Positions 1 through 11,600 of a stretch of 64,000 bases of DNA are shown one piece after another. The DNA comes from Mastigias papua (Eukaryota; Cnidaria; Scyphozoa; Rhizostomeae; Mastigiidae). Location: NCBI GenBank assembly GCA_964019165.1, contig OZ025273.1:2128501-2192500 (forward strand), given 5' to 3'. Under the pieces are notes generated by a model. It was not told the DNA's origin, ran no database searches, and saw only the letters and a program-made list of their open reading frames with translations. Made by a program: the position numbers and the translations under genes. Every line of letters begins with the position of its first letter. Positions within the stretch are counted from its first letter, which is position 1.

Positions 1-179
1 CAAAAGTCTAAATGGTGAATTTAGTAATTGCTAATCGATTCATATGCATTGCGTTTATGCCAAGGGGAAAAACATTCAGCCCCATTTCAGGAAGCCTGTA
101 CACGTGACTTCAATGCCTACAGACGTTAAAGTCACGTGTGCAAGCTAAATAAGTCAGGTTTGGGGTATGGTCAGCATAT

Positions 180-645
180 ATTAGACACGAGACTTATCAG
201 GAAAGAAGCTGATGGGGTGCACGTGAAAAAGGGCAGGATCGAGAACCATGTACAGAAGGAAACCATTGCTTTAAGCGAATATTTTACATATCAAAAGCAC
301 TGCAAGAACACAAGGAACAATAAATATAGTGTATGCCTTCCACGGATAAGAACTGAATATGCAAGGAAAGGCTTCTTCTACATGGGTGCAAAGAGTTTTT
401 AATGAACTACCACTTACTGCAAGGATGTCGGACAATGTATTTGCTTTTAGGGAGATTATGAACAATGTATATGTATAAGATTTTACCATGTTGATAATAC
501 AAAACTATTTTTAGACTTTCAATTGTAATATATTTATGTTTTCTTTTTCTTTTTAAGCATCTTTCTTTGTACAGGGCAAACAATGATAACAGCAATTTTT
601 ATAAGTGTTGAAGCTTTTATCCTGTTAAAAAATTCGCTTTTATTA

Positions 646-690
<45 letters not shown>
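180..690 (+). mobile_element. 3' fragment of a non-LTR retrotransposon (LINE)
   Basis: The translation from about 240 to 470 contains KNTRNNK, then RIRTEYARKGFFYMGAKSF, and after a frame change NELPLTAR. The same order of motifs occurs at the C-terminus of the reverse transcriptase at 4635-6669 (KNTRNVQ, KTEFGRKGFYYLAGKEFNNLPLSAR). The fragment ends in a (TAT)n tract at 640-690, matching the (TTA)n tail of that larger copy. I infer a 5'-truncated, decayed member of the same LINE family lying on the opposite strand. There is no intact reading frame. Confidence 0.7.
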
Positions 691-1985
691 AAAGTATATA
701 TGATTCTTGCGAAAATCTCAAAAGGCCGGAAAAAGTTCCCTACGAACTCCGAATTCCTGCAGGCCTGTAGGCAGTGGTGGGGCAGGCGACAGTGCTCAGA
801 AATACTCTGCTGAAACTGTATTTCGAAATGTATCAAATAGCTATCTTATCTCATAAAATGACAGAATGCCCACCGCTCCCATCCGAATCACCTGACTACG
901 GAGACGGACCTGATTTCCTGTAAGGGAAAATTTCTTTATCGCAATCGAAGTTGTTTTTGTTCAACAAGAAGGGTCATTCTAGATGTTGAATCGCTAGCAA
1001 TTTTATAGTTCCCTCGTATAACTACAGATGTGCTTAGGCAATTTCAATTGGGGAGGGGGTCGTTGAGAAAAAGTGACCAACGACATTTCTACGGATATAA
1101 TATACTTATTAACGAACTGTTTTTCTAGAACACAAGGGAACAATGATGACTGTTGTTTTTGCATCAAGTTATTGCAATATAAGAAGAGTTCGTTAGAGTG
1201 AACTCTCTAAGGCCAGGTATGTGCCGACTGGGGGGAGACGTGGGGGCGAACGATGAGAATTCATCATTGGAAATTAAGCGTGTTATGTAAGCTCAATCTG
1301 CAAAAAGCATCACTTATAGATAAGACAACATAATTAATACAGAGTACGGTATGAAAGCCTTATCAACTACAGTAGGCCTTTCATAATTTTCAAGCTAAGT
1401 ATAAATGACGTTTCATTTTATCCCAGTCTTGCAGTAAACTACCAAGGAGAATGTAGCCCTCAATAGCCACCACCTTACAATTCCTACCTTATTTTATAGT
1501 TTAAATTCGTACCTATCATCTGATGGGAGATAGCCTTCAGTTGCCAATGGTATATACGCTGACATATCATCTTTCATAGAAGGACATGGGGTTCCCTTTT
1601 TTGCTGGCGAATTTAATAGGAGGAAACATTCAAAGTAGGCCTAGTTTGCCTGTGAAGAAATTCTAAATTAAAAACATAAATCATCATTGAAAAAGCTATC
1701 ACAATTTGGCATATAATCTGTTAGGTATTTTCGTGCATTTTCGGCATGTCGAATTATTATAATTATTATTATCATTATCAATTTACAGTAGCTAAACATG
1801 CAATGGCTACAACAAATGCTAATTTGTGCCTACTATCTAACAAAGTAACGAGAAATAAAATAAAAATACCATAATACAAAGTAATTAGTTAGAGATGCAT
1901 GCACAGAAATTTACAATGCTTATAATGATTAAGTATCCTCCTCAAATGCATGTCCAAGAAGCCAATCAGAGGCAAGAAAAGTAGG
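691..1985. other. Intergenic stretch, nothing recognised
   Basis: About 1.3 kb of AT-rich sequence with no long reading frame, no RNA gene and no clear repeat structure beyond short AT-rich runs (for example TTATTATTATC near 1755-1780). I see no gene here. Confidence 0.5.
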
Positions 1986-2850
1986 TATATTCTGCGGCTT
2001 CATTCCTCTGCCCTCCATGCCCTGATTGCCCTTTTGAAACTGGAGAGAATATCTAGCTGTTTTATATTGATGGGAAGTGTCTGCCAAAACCTAAACCCCA
2101 TAAACGATATTATTTCTAGGCTATAGCACGTAGTACGTGGTTTTGGCAAGGATAAGTTATTGCAGTCTCTTAACCCATAAGACACCTGTTTTTCGACAAA
2201 AATTTATTTCGTAAAGCTAGGAATGAGGTTCAGTTTTTTCTTGAACACCTCCATCATTAGCAATTGTAAATTCCTCACGTGGAGTGGGACTGAATTGGGC
2301 ATTGTGGTCTAATAATTTGATGAAACTTTCAATATTGCTATCACAGGCATATGTTATCGTATCATCTGCATACAGCTTTGAATGCCTTTCACAAACATGA
2401 AAATGTAATTCATGTACATGTTAAAAGCAGAGGGCCCAAGACCGAACCCTTGCGGTACTCCAATTACTGTTTCTCTTCACGTACTGAAGGACCCATTTAT
2501 TTTCGCCCTCAGTTTCCTCTTACTGAAATAGCTATGGATCAACCGCAATGTACTCACACTCAAACTGTAAGCAGTCAACTTTGCGGTCAAAAGCTCATGA
2601 TTTAAACAATCACAAGCATTTGAAAGATCCATGAGTAGTCCCCGCAGCAACATCCCGTTGATTTAACGTATTTTTGTAGGTTTCTATCAGTCGTATACTT
2701 GCGTGTTGGGTTCCACAGCCCTCTCGACATCCAAACAGAAGAGGAGAAAGGAAGCTGATAGCATGAGATCTCATTTGACTTTCTAAGAACCTCTCGCAAA
2801 TTTTGGAAGTAGGAGGTAAAACAGTTACTGGTGTACAATTCTTCTTGATA
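1985..2850 (-). pseudogene. Decayed reverse transcriptase of a non-LTR retrotransposon
   Basis: Minus-strand translations in several frames recover reverse-transcriptase pieces. Near 2400-2450 there is GFGLGPLLFNMYMN, the counterpart of the PQGS-x-LGPLLF motif. Near 2350 a decayed remnant stands where YADD would be. Near 2620-2840 there are pieces of the fingers/palm region. At 2000-2185 a C-terminal segment reads RDCNNLSLPKPRTT followed by FRFWQTLPINIK, typical of the tail of these proteins. Stops and frameshifts are frequent, so this is an old, dead copy. It differs in sequence from the LINE at 4635-7020 and probably belongs to another family. Confidence 0.6.
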
Positions 2851-3767
2851 AAAACATCAGGGCTTTTGAGATGAGATGAGATGAGATCTCACCAGGAACA
2901 GGGCTCGTGAAAGCATAGGGTTTGTGAAGGCATAGGGCAACCAAATGTCTCAGTGGCCTATGCCTTCATAGTTGCTTCCCAGTATTTGACAGAAAAACTT
3001 TGTGACAGTAAGCTAATATGTTTTTATGAATATGAAAGAAGAAATAAAGTGGAGTATGCACTAGGTTTCCTGGACTAAAATCCATCTAAAATCTAAATTC
3101 TATTTCTTCTGTTTATCCATAGCTGGCTCTTTGTCACATAGCATATAAATGCTAGTCAATCAAATTGTAATCAGGAAGATGCCTTTTCAGTCATTCTAGA
3201 ACGCAAAAATTATAAATTTTCTGTTAAGTCAGGTCCTTCTATGTCGGGCCCTCCTAGGTATCCACTCGTGGTGAAGTCCCTCAATCTTACCTTCCCAAAA
3301 TTACAGCTGAAAATATACAAACAAAAAGCTGTCTCCAAATACTTTCAACTGTCTTTTATCAAAGAGCGTGGCCTGCTCGGATCGTTTCTGTCAGCCGCAC
3401 CCTTTGACAAAACCAAACTATGATTGTATCAAAATAGAGTAAAATATCCCTCCCGAATGTTCGACACAAGATCCGCGCTTTCTTGGCAAGAAGAGCCGAG
3501 AATGCGTTACATTATAACACAGACAGAAAGGTACTACACAAATCCAACATTCCATTACATAGGTCACCACAAGACATCTTTCAAAATTTAGTAAAAACGA
3601 TGACTGTCTTATGTGAATATTTTAATTTCAAAGGTATATGACCTTTTAACTTTGCTAGGCCTACAAAATCTCGCACTGAGCTTTCTTAACTTTTTGAGCA
3701 GTCGAATACTACTTTCTAGCATTAGCATTTAGTCTCGTCGAGTGCGCCTGGTATTACAAATATCTAC
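2851..3767. other. Intergenic stretch, nothing recognised
   Basis: AT-rich sequence with a short (ATGAG)n run at about 2870-2890 and a near-repeat of a phrase like 'gcatagggtttgtgaaggcatagggc' at 2915-2940. No gene or RNA is supported. Confidence 0.4.
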
Positions 3768-3772
3768 CCGTG

Positions 3773-4115
3773 TGTTATGGACAGAGACACTAATGACGTA
3801 ACCTTAATCTGCTATGTAAATAGACTGAGTATGCGTACGGGTCATTCCCCTCTATTCCAACGTAGTTACCAGAACTTACGGGACTAACGTGGTAGCATCT
3901 AATTGCGACATATGACGTAATTGATTTTCGTTAGCCTTCTAGAATTCTCTATTGAATGTATATAAATACGGTAGCGTTCTAGATGATAATTAATTGTTGA
4001 ATGTGAGCAGTATGGACATAGTGTTTCTTATATAGTGTAGCCGAGCCTGTGAATATATTTAAATAGTTAATAAAACTATTTGTTTGATTTGTGTGTTTTA
4101 CCTAAAGACACAATA
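3773..4115 (+). mobile_element. Solo LTR of an LTR retrotransposon, with 5-bp target duplication
   Basis: The block begins TGTTATGG and ends ACACAATA. It is flanked on both sides by the identical pentamer CCGTG (3768-3772 and 4116-4120), as expected for a target-site duplication. Inside are a TATA box (TATAAATA, 3961-3968) and, about 100 bp downstream, a poly(A) signal (AATAAA, 4069-4074) followed by a T/GT-rich stretch. This is the usual U3-R-U5 order of an LTR on the plus strand. No gag or pol sequence adjoins it, so it is most simply a solo LTR left by recombination. The terminal inverted repeat is imperfect (TGTTAT against ACAATA), so the exact ends could shift by a few bases. Confidence 0.65.
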
Positions 4116-4120
4116 CCGTG

Positions 4121-4455
4121 TAACAGGGCTTTTAGATCAAAATTGAAAAAAATAATGCGAAGATAGTCAGAAAGAACAGATACATCGTAGGAGCAAATAG
4201 ATCAGCACAGAAACTTTTTAAAGAATATGCCATTAGATCTGTAATACAAATTTGCTACCATAAGGCATAATTGTTAAGTTACAAATGAAATAAATCTCCC
4301 ATATCAAAAGCAAATATCTGATGTGCATTCACATTTAACATTTTCGCACATTTTTAACTTCGCACACACAAAAAGGCACACAGGACGATGCAACAATTTA
4401 ATTCAAAGGAAATTATATGTCTGAAAGCTTACATTGACAAAAAAGTCCCCATTAT
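4121..4455. other. Intergenic stretch between solo LTR and LINE tail
   Basis: AT-rich sequence with no reading frame or structure that I can identify. Confidence 0.4.
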
Positions 4456-4457
4456 AA

Positions 4458-7020
4458 GGATAATAATAATAATAATAATCGAATGTTTTAACAGGATGAC
4501 CTATCAGTACAATATATACTGTTATCATTAGGGTCCTGATACTTAAGCAACTAACAAATTATTGGTAAAAGATCGAAAAACTAATTAAAAAATGTTCACT
4601 AGCAGTCCAATCCAGAGATATAAGATAATTTGCATCATATAAAATAGTTTTCTAAAAATCGTTTAAAAAGGAGTCTAGATTCAATTTTTCTAGCACTTAG
4701 TGGCAAGTTGTTAAATTCTTTCCCAGCCAGATAATAAAAACCTTTGCGTCCAAATTCAGTTTTCACTTGAGGGATCTTAACGAGATGTTGAACGTTTCTA
4801 GTATTTTTCCCATGAGCATTGATAACGAGGTAATCTTTCATTGCATCACAGACATTGCCTTGCAGGATATCAAAAACCAAATTACAAGACCTCTTTTTCA
4901 CTCCTGCTTCGATACTAGGCACACGCAAGCTGATAGATGTAAACCTATTCGGTCTAATAATATCAAGGCTTCTACGTTCAAGGCTTTCGATTCTTTTCTT
5001 GAATGTTGAAGACCATCCAAGGGACAGCGATCCACAATATCCAAAAACGGGCATTATCATGGTACGATAGATCTGTTCAGCACTCGCATAGTCAATGGAG
5101 CTCCTGATGCGTCGAAGTAGATTTAATCTTCCTGTAGCCTTTTTATAGATCTTGTCAAAGTGGGTTGCAAAGTTCAATGTTTGGTCTAGATATATTCCAA
5201 GATATTTGTAACTTGAAACCCCTGCAATCGATGTTCCGTTTACCTCAACTCTCATCTCCTTTTTTTCTGTTTTGCCAAGTCGCTTAGCTGTGCCAAAGAT
5301 CATTGACTCTGTTTTTCCTTTTTTCAAGTTTAACAGTAGTTCATTTTCATCGAACCAGGCTTTTAGGTGTTCTAGGTCATTATTTAGCTTCTCTTCAACT
5401 TCATCCAAGGAGCTGCCTGACGCAAATATGACTGTATCATCAGCGTATGTTATAATTTTGGAATTTTGAAGAACAGTGTGAGCCGCATTGAAATGCATTA
5501 TAAATAACAGAGGACCAATTATTGATCCTTGTGGGACTCCACAAAAAAATTGATATGATATCCGAGGCACATCCATTACTTTGGACAAACTGCTTCCGAT
5601 TAAACAGGTAATCAGTGAACCAGTTTAATTCAGTACCATGGATCCCAAAGGAAGGCAGCTTGTTTAGAAGGCTTGAATGGCTGACCGTGTCAAAAGCCTT
5701 TGACAAATCGACAAAGATGGCCCCTGTAAGGGAGCCTTTGTCAGCTTCCTTTCGTATATGATCAGTCAAGAGTGTCACTGCTAACTCTGTTGAGCGCTTG
5801 GGACGAAAGCCAAATTGAAAGTTGAATAGCATGCAATTCTTCTCCAAGTGGTAAATCAACTGTTTGTGGACGAACTTTTCCAACAATTTTGATAGAATTG
5901 GTAAAACTGATATGGGTCTATAATTATCTAAGTCAGATTTGTTCCCAGATTTAAACACCGGAATTACTTTTGCTATTTTCCAATCGGATGGTACTAGTCC
6001 TGTTTCAATAGACATGTTGATGAGAAAGGTCAATGGTCCAGCTAGAACATTTGCGGCGTCTTTTATCATTTCAGATGGAAATCTATCGACACCCACTGCT
6101 TTCTTACGTTTAAGACGTCTTAGCTCACTATATACTTGGACTGGATTGACTTTTTGGAATCGGAAGTGTTTATCCTCAGCGGGAGCAAGGCTCTTCTGTC
6201 GCATCCACATGAAATTTTTAAGTAATAGCGTTTTAGTTTTTAAAGTGTTGGCTACCGTTGCAAAATAATTGGAGAAAGCGTTCGCTATCTCATTTACATC
6301 TGTCGTTTTTTGACCATTCACTTCAATCATTGATGTTGTAATCGTCGAAGTTTCCTTTATAGGATATATCTTTCTTATTGCTGACCAAAACTTTTCTGCA
6401 GAGTCAGCATTATCCCGCAATAGTTCTTTGTTGTATGTCGCTTTATTTCTTTTAACAAGATTGTTCACTCTGTTTCTGCTGCGCTTATATGCTGACCAGT
6501 CCAATTCAGTGTTTGTGCGTCGGGCCTTGCGAAGGAGCTGGTCCCTGTTATTCATTTCTTGTTTGAGCTCCTTGGAGAGCCAAGGACAAAGCCTTCCTTT
6601 AATACGCTTCTTTACAAAAGGCGCATGCTTATCTATGCATCGTGTTAGGATATCATTGAACATTTTCAAAGCGATGTTTACAGAGGCCGCTGAATATATC
6701 TTGTTAAAATTTTCAGATTCTAGATCCCCACAAAAGGCAGCTTTGTTGTACTTTGAATAGTTTCTGCAGTAAATTTCTTTGGGCTCTTGTTTTATGTTGT
6801 GCAGCTTACGGACACAGGCAATGAGCTCATGATCACTAAGTCCAGCGGGGATTACTGTCGGGGAGCATACGTTCTGTGGCTCATTTGAACATATAACATC
6901 AATAAGCGTGGATGGGTCTTCATTGTAGAGCTTCTTGGTAGTAAATCTATAATAGCGTGTTCGGAAACACTAAAATTCTCATAATTCTCTGCGTTACACT
7001 CGGCGTAGGGCTTACATGGT
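4458..7020 (-). mobile_element. 5'-truncated non-LTR retrotransposon (LINE) with reverse transcriptase
   Basis: Two overlapping minus-strand frames (6669-5440 and 5588-4635) together encode a reverse transcriptase. The upstream frame carries KKAVGVDRFPSEMIK, the YRPISVLPILSKLLEK finger motif, the FGFRPKRSTELA motif and IFVDLSKAFDTV. The downstream frame carries FCGVPQGSIIGPLLF and the catalytic ITYADDTV box, then the C-terminal region ending FLENYFI. Above 6670 the minus strand still shows the end of an endonuclease domain (PAGLSDHELIA near 6830) up to about 7020, where similarity stops, so the 5' part is missing. The 3' end is a (TTA)n tail at 4460-4479. The frames are joined by a one-base change in a run of seven A (plus strand) at 5543-5549. 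I assign it to the CR1/Jockey-like group with moderate certainty. It is probably recent, because only one disruption lies in the RT. Confidence 0.88.
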
Positions 7021-8658
7021 TTCCACCCTGGGCTGTATTGGTGTAATTAAAAATGAAACGAAAATAAAAATGATAATTGGCATCTGCAGTAAAGATTCAG
7101 TGACTGTGTGTCTTTTCTGGCTGAGGCTGCCACAAAATCTTGTATTAATTTTATTGTAGTTGTTTTCTTGTACTATTCTTAGTTGTAAAAACTACAATCG
7201 TAGCTCTCCTAAACCCCCTATGGGAGCCACATCAGGTCGGTGTTTTCACGTCGCCGTTAAAAGATATCAACATCCTTATCTGTATCGGCTTCAACAATCT
7301 AATTTTCAAGTCTATTTTGACTTTTTCTTCTTCACAAATATTATGAATTTGTTGCTGCCTACCAATTTTGAAACTTTATAAGAATAAGCGGTCTGCAACT
7401 TTATACATTGCGGGAGTGTGGCTGTGAAAACATGTGACGAAGAAGTGCTGATAATGATCACGAAATAAATGAGGAATATTTAGAAGGAAACAGTGGTGCT
7501 ACAGAATTGATGGGAAAAGAGAGTAGCTTGAGAAAGAAATGTGGATCTCGTGGCTTTCACCGGTACAGAACAATTTTGAGACTGGACCTTAACGACGAAC
7601 AAGAAGACGTCGTGGCTGAGAGAGGCAATGCTCACGATCCTTATGCAATGGGTATTCCCAGAAAGACAAGGAGGATCAAACACAGTTCCTCCTATCGTTC
7701 CTCATCTGAGTCTTGCTCTTCACCTTTCTCGAAACATTAGGAGGTCCAGAGCAGTGCACAAATAATATCGTTCTATATACATTGCACAAGTGCCTAAAAT
7801 AAGTGCGAAACTGACTCAATTTTTGGAGCTTTAAATCGAAACTGGGGTAAATGCGGATAAGCAAACAGTACATACCTGCTAACTGAACGTAGGGATAAAA
7901 ACGAGTATAAATTAACACGAGTGCTAATGATGTATATTGAAATTCATAAGTTTTCTATAACATTAAAATTTGTTAAGATTTATTATTTTACTCTTGAGAC
8001 ATCTGGCAAGTTTTTGGCTTCTGTCACCCCTTGTGTAATCAAAGGTAGCGCCAAGAATTTTTGACGGAGATCGACTCTTCCGAGTGACGGACATAGATAC
8101 GGTTAGCAGGGCACAGAATTGCCAAGGTATATCTGAGAAAAGAGCTCACCATCCTCCGACGTGGGGATAGCATGTCCCGACGGGAGCTATAGCCCCACTT
8201 GCCATCCAAGGAAAGACCAGATCTAACTTGCCATCAAAGACCACATCCACTCTTTTATAGATGTGTGGATCTGTAAGCAACTAATATATTAGGCTCTGCA
8301 TTGCACAGATCAAATGATATTGCTGAATGAATGTTGAATGATGGCAGCGCTAGAACTGGGTCACACTGTAATGCACAGATGTTAACGATCTGGAGAATAT
8401 TTTATCATTGTTGAAAAGCATGGAACATAATGATGTTATGCTCAATTTGGTTGACGAGTGAGCACAAAGAGGACATAAAAAAATTCACCTCGTACAAAAG
8501 TTGCAAGTAACAACTGGTAAACTACATTGTAGAAATGTTTGCAACCAAGTAGAAAATATAACTTTTGCCTACATGAATTTTACTTAAAATTACAAATGTA
8601 ATAAAATAAAATGGGTTCCATTTATAAAACAAATCCTATCCACAAACTATAGTATTGT
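7021..8658. other. Intergenic stretch, nothing recognised
   Basis: About 1.6 kb between the LINE and the end of the galactosyltransferase gene. Short reading frames exist (for example 7507-7740 plus), but none has a recognisable domain or splice context. It includes the 3' flank of the galactosyltransferase gene. I could not pick out a clear AATAAA signal on the minus strand just below 8659; a TATAAA variant lies near 8620. Confidence 0.4.
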
Positions 8659-11600
8659 CTACAAGTCTCCTTGCAGCCGTGACGTCATTTTCCGCTGCTG
8701 GAACCTCCTTTCGGCGATAACCTCGGGTGAATCATTCTGTTCGTCAAAGGTGGTGGAATCAGTGGTGCTGTTATTGTCCTTGTGTTTTATAGTAATAGTT
8801 CCTTCAGTGTCACTTACATAACCATCATCACCCACGTAATGTGTTGGATAGACGTACAAGGGATACACAGAGAGAGCAACTAGATTTCTTGTAGGGAACT
8901 TGCTCATTAGCTTCTGGCTGAAAAATAAAGGGTGATAACGCTCCCTTGGGGTAAGAATAAATAATACAAATTTAAATGAAAATTACGGAACTAATTGTTG
9001 TATGCAACTTTCTCATTAGCCTATGGCTGAAAAATTCCGTTTGATTTCATCATTTCATTTCACTTTAATTCTAGTTATCATTAAAAATAATGAATAAAGG
9101 GTCAGACAAAATAAAAGATAGAATATAGGATAGCATAAATAATAGAAATGTAAATAAAAATTACAGAACTCAAATTTTAATCAATCTGGTGAGCGTATCT
9201 AAAATAGCAGGTCCAATGCACATTGCGATGGAGCTGTGATGGTTCCCCTGTGCAAATTGGTTAAGAGAGGGGCGGTGCGAGCAAATGACCTACCCTTAAG
9301 CAACGATTTGGAAGCGTGGCCCGATAGCTCAGATGGTAGAGCACTGATGTTCAATGTCAGGGGTCGCGAGTTCGAATCCCGCTCGGGTCGGCTATTTTCT
9401 CGCACTTTCACTTTTCATTTCTTCCAAATCCTGTTGCCTTCACAAAAGTATCTGAAATAGTCCTCTACTGCTTTCTAAATGTTAAATAGTTGTAATTTCC
9501 CTATTCTATGGGGGTAAAAAGCTATATAGCTATATTCAGATGCCTATTTTCGCACTCCGTTTCTAGCTTCACTTTTGAGAGCATAACTATGTTCCAATTG
9601 TTGCGTATCTAACACATGTGACCAGTCCTTTTCAGAAATGATATATACAATATTGACCAAAATCTTTAAGTTTTAAGTGGAACTCGTGGTTATTAAAGAA
9701 AATCAGTTAGTTGTATTAAAGAAAATTGTAAGAAGAGGAAAAAAATAAGCATAAGTGTAGTTCGAAAACAAGCAAGTACAAGACTAGAAAGTTCCTGAGG
9801 TATAGATAATAGCTGAAAGCTGCGAGTGCCACTCTCGACACTCAAAAAGCCATCTATCCATAACGAGCTTTCTAGCCATTTACTCAATTAGCGTCAGCAC
9901 TCCTTTGTGCATGTTTAAAGTTCGCCTTTATCTAGCTTTAACTGGTTTAGACTCTAAAAGTGCACAGGCTAGCAACAAGACAGATCAAAAAACATTATCT
10001 GTAAAGCTTACTCATTATGATCGTTGAACATGATGGGTATGTATTCATCAACGGGAATCATCTGTTTAAATGGGTCACCAGCAATGAGTTTCCTAGCTCC
10101 AGATAATCGAAGGATATATGCGAGTGTCCAGTAGGAGTATTTTGCCCAAACTAGATGATCTGTGCCAGTCACACGAACCTCTTCAGATTGTGACATACGC
10201 TTACGGCCGATGTATCTAAAGAGAAACAAAGTCAGCAATAGGTTAGATAATTTCATAATGATAAAAGTAAAAATAAATAAAACATGAACTAAAGATATGA
10301 GACAAAGATATTAATACTGCGAAATAAACAAATGTACAGTAATGCAAGTATATGGTCAGGTTTATAAACGTGAATATAAGTACATTTGTTATCAGTACTG
10401 ACACTGAATCAATCAACAAACATTACCGAAGTACACAACGACTGGTAAGAAACAAGGCAGAGTTTTTAATGTGCAGCTCTACACAAAAATGCGCAGTTCT
10501 AAATTCATTCTGTGTCGCAGCTCTTGAGAGTAATATGTGCAGAATACATTATACATTCATTTAGAAGAATTCCCTTTGAAGTAAAGAGCTATATATAAAT
10601 TTTACTTCCCATAAGCATAGTAATGAAACATGCATAATTTCAGTGCCTATGTGCTAGGTGCAATTTGTGTATGCTTATGAGCATCAAGGATTCGTCCTAA
10701 AAATTATATCCGCCAGAATAATGTACTGTTCTAAACATTCCTTTAAACAAATTTGAAACAAAAAATATGAAAAAACATCCGCTGATTTGAGGTGCCTCAA
10801 CATGATCTCCAATGAAGTCCCATTGTGTCTACGACATCCAGTAAAGTTGACGATGAAAAGAGGTCATTTGTTTACTAGGTAATGACTTGATAGCAAAAGA
10901 CAAAAACCATTCTTAATTTTTTGAAAGATCTCGACGCAGTTCTGTGCTACAATTTTTCTACTAACACAATTCTTTTTGGCCTGTAGCAAGTATCGATAAA
11001 CGTATGTTCCTATGCTACCATTCAAGTGTATAAACTTCTCCAAATAGGTGTCGACAGTCTTATTCTCAAGTATATATCTGGAAGGTCACAACACCCAGAA
11101 TGAAAAACGTTTGATGTTAATGAAATTAAATTTCAAATAACTAGTAATTATCTCGATTAGTTTACTGTTTTCAAAGATGTACAATGAAATAACCCGTAAT
11201 GTGATGGGTTATGATATGATAATATGATATGATAATATGATATGATATATATGATATATGATATATGATATATGATATATGATATATGATATATGATATA
11301 TGATATATGATATGACATTAAATGATATGATATGATATGATATGATATGATATGATATGATATGATATGATTTGATATGATTTGATATGATTTGATATGA
11401 TATGATGTGATATGATATGATACGATGTAATATAATATGATATGGCATGATATGGTGCAAATAGAAGAATATTAAATCGCTCATATAAGTAAACGATACT
11501 CACATCAAATCCCACTCGACGTTCACTAATAAATCCTTGGCTTCTAGCAACAAATTTCTCATCTTTCGATTGAAATCAGCTTCAAAACGAATATCATCTT

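Noticed and set aside
9199..9460. Small proteins across the tRNA-like sequence (PDSSDGRAL type)
   Set aside because: A familiar spurious translation of tRNA-like sequence.
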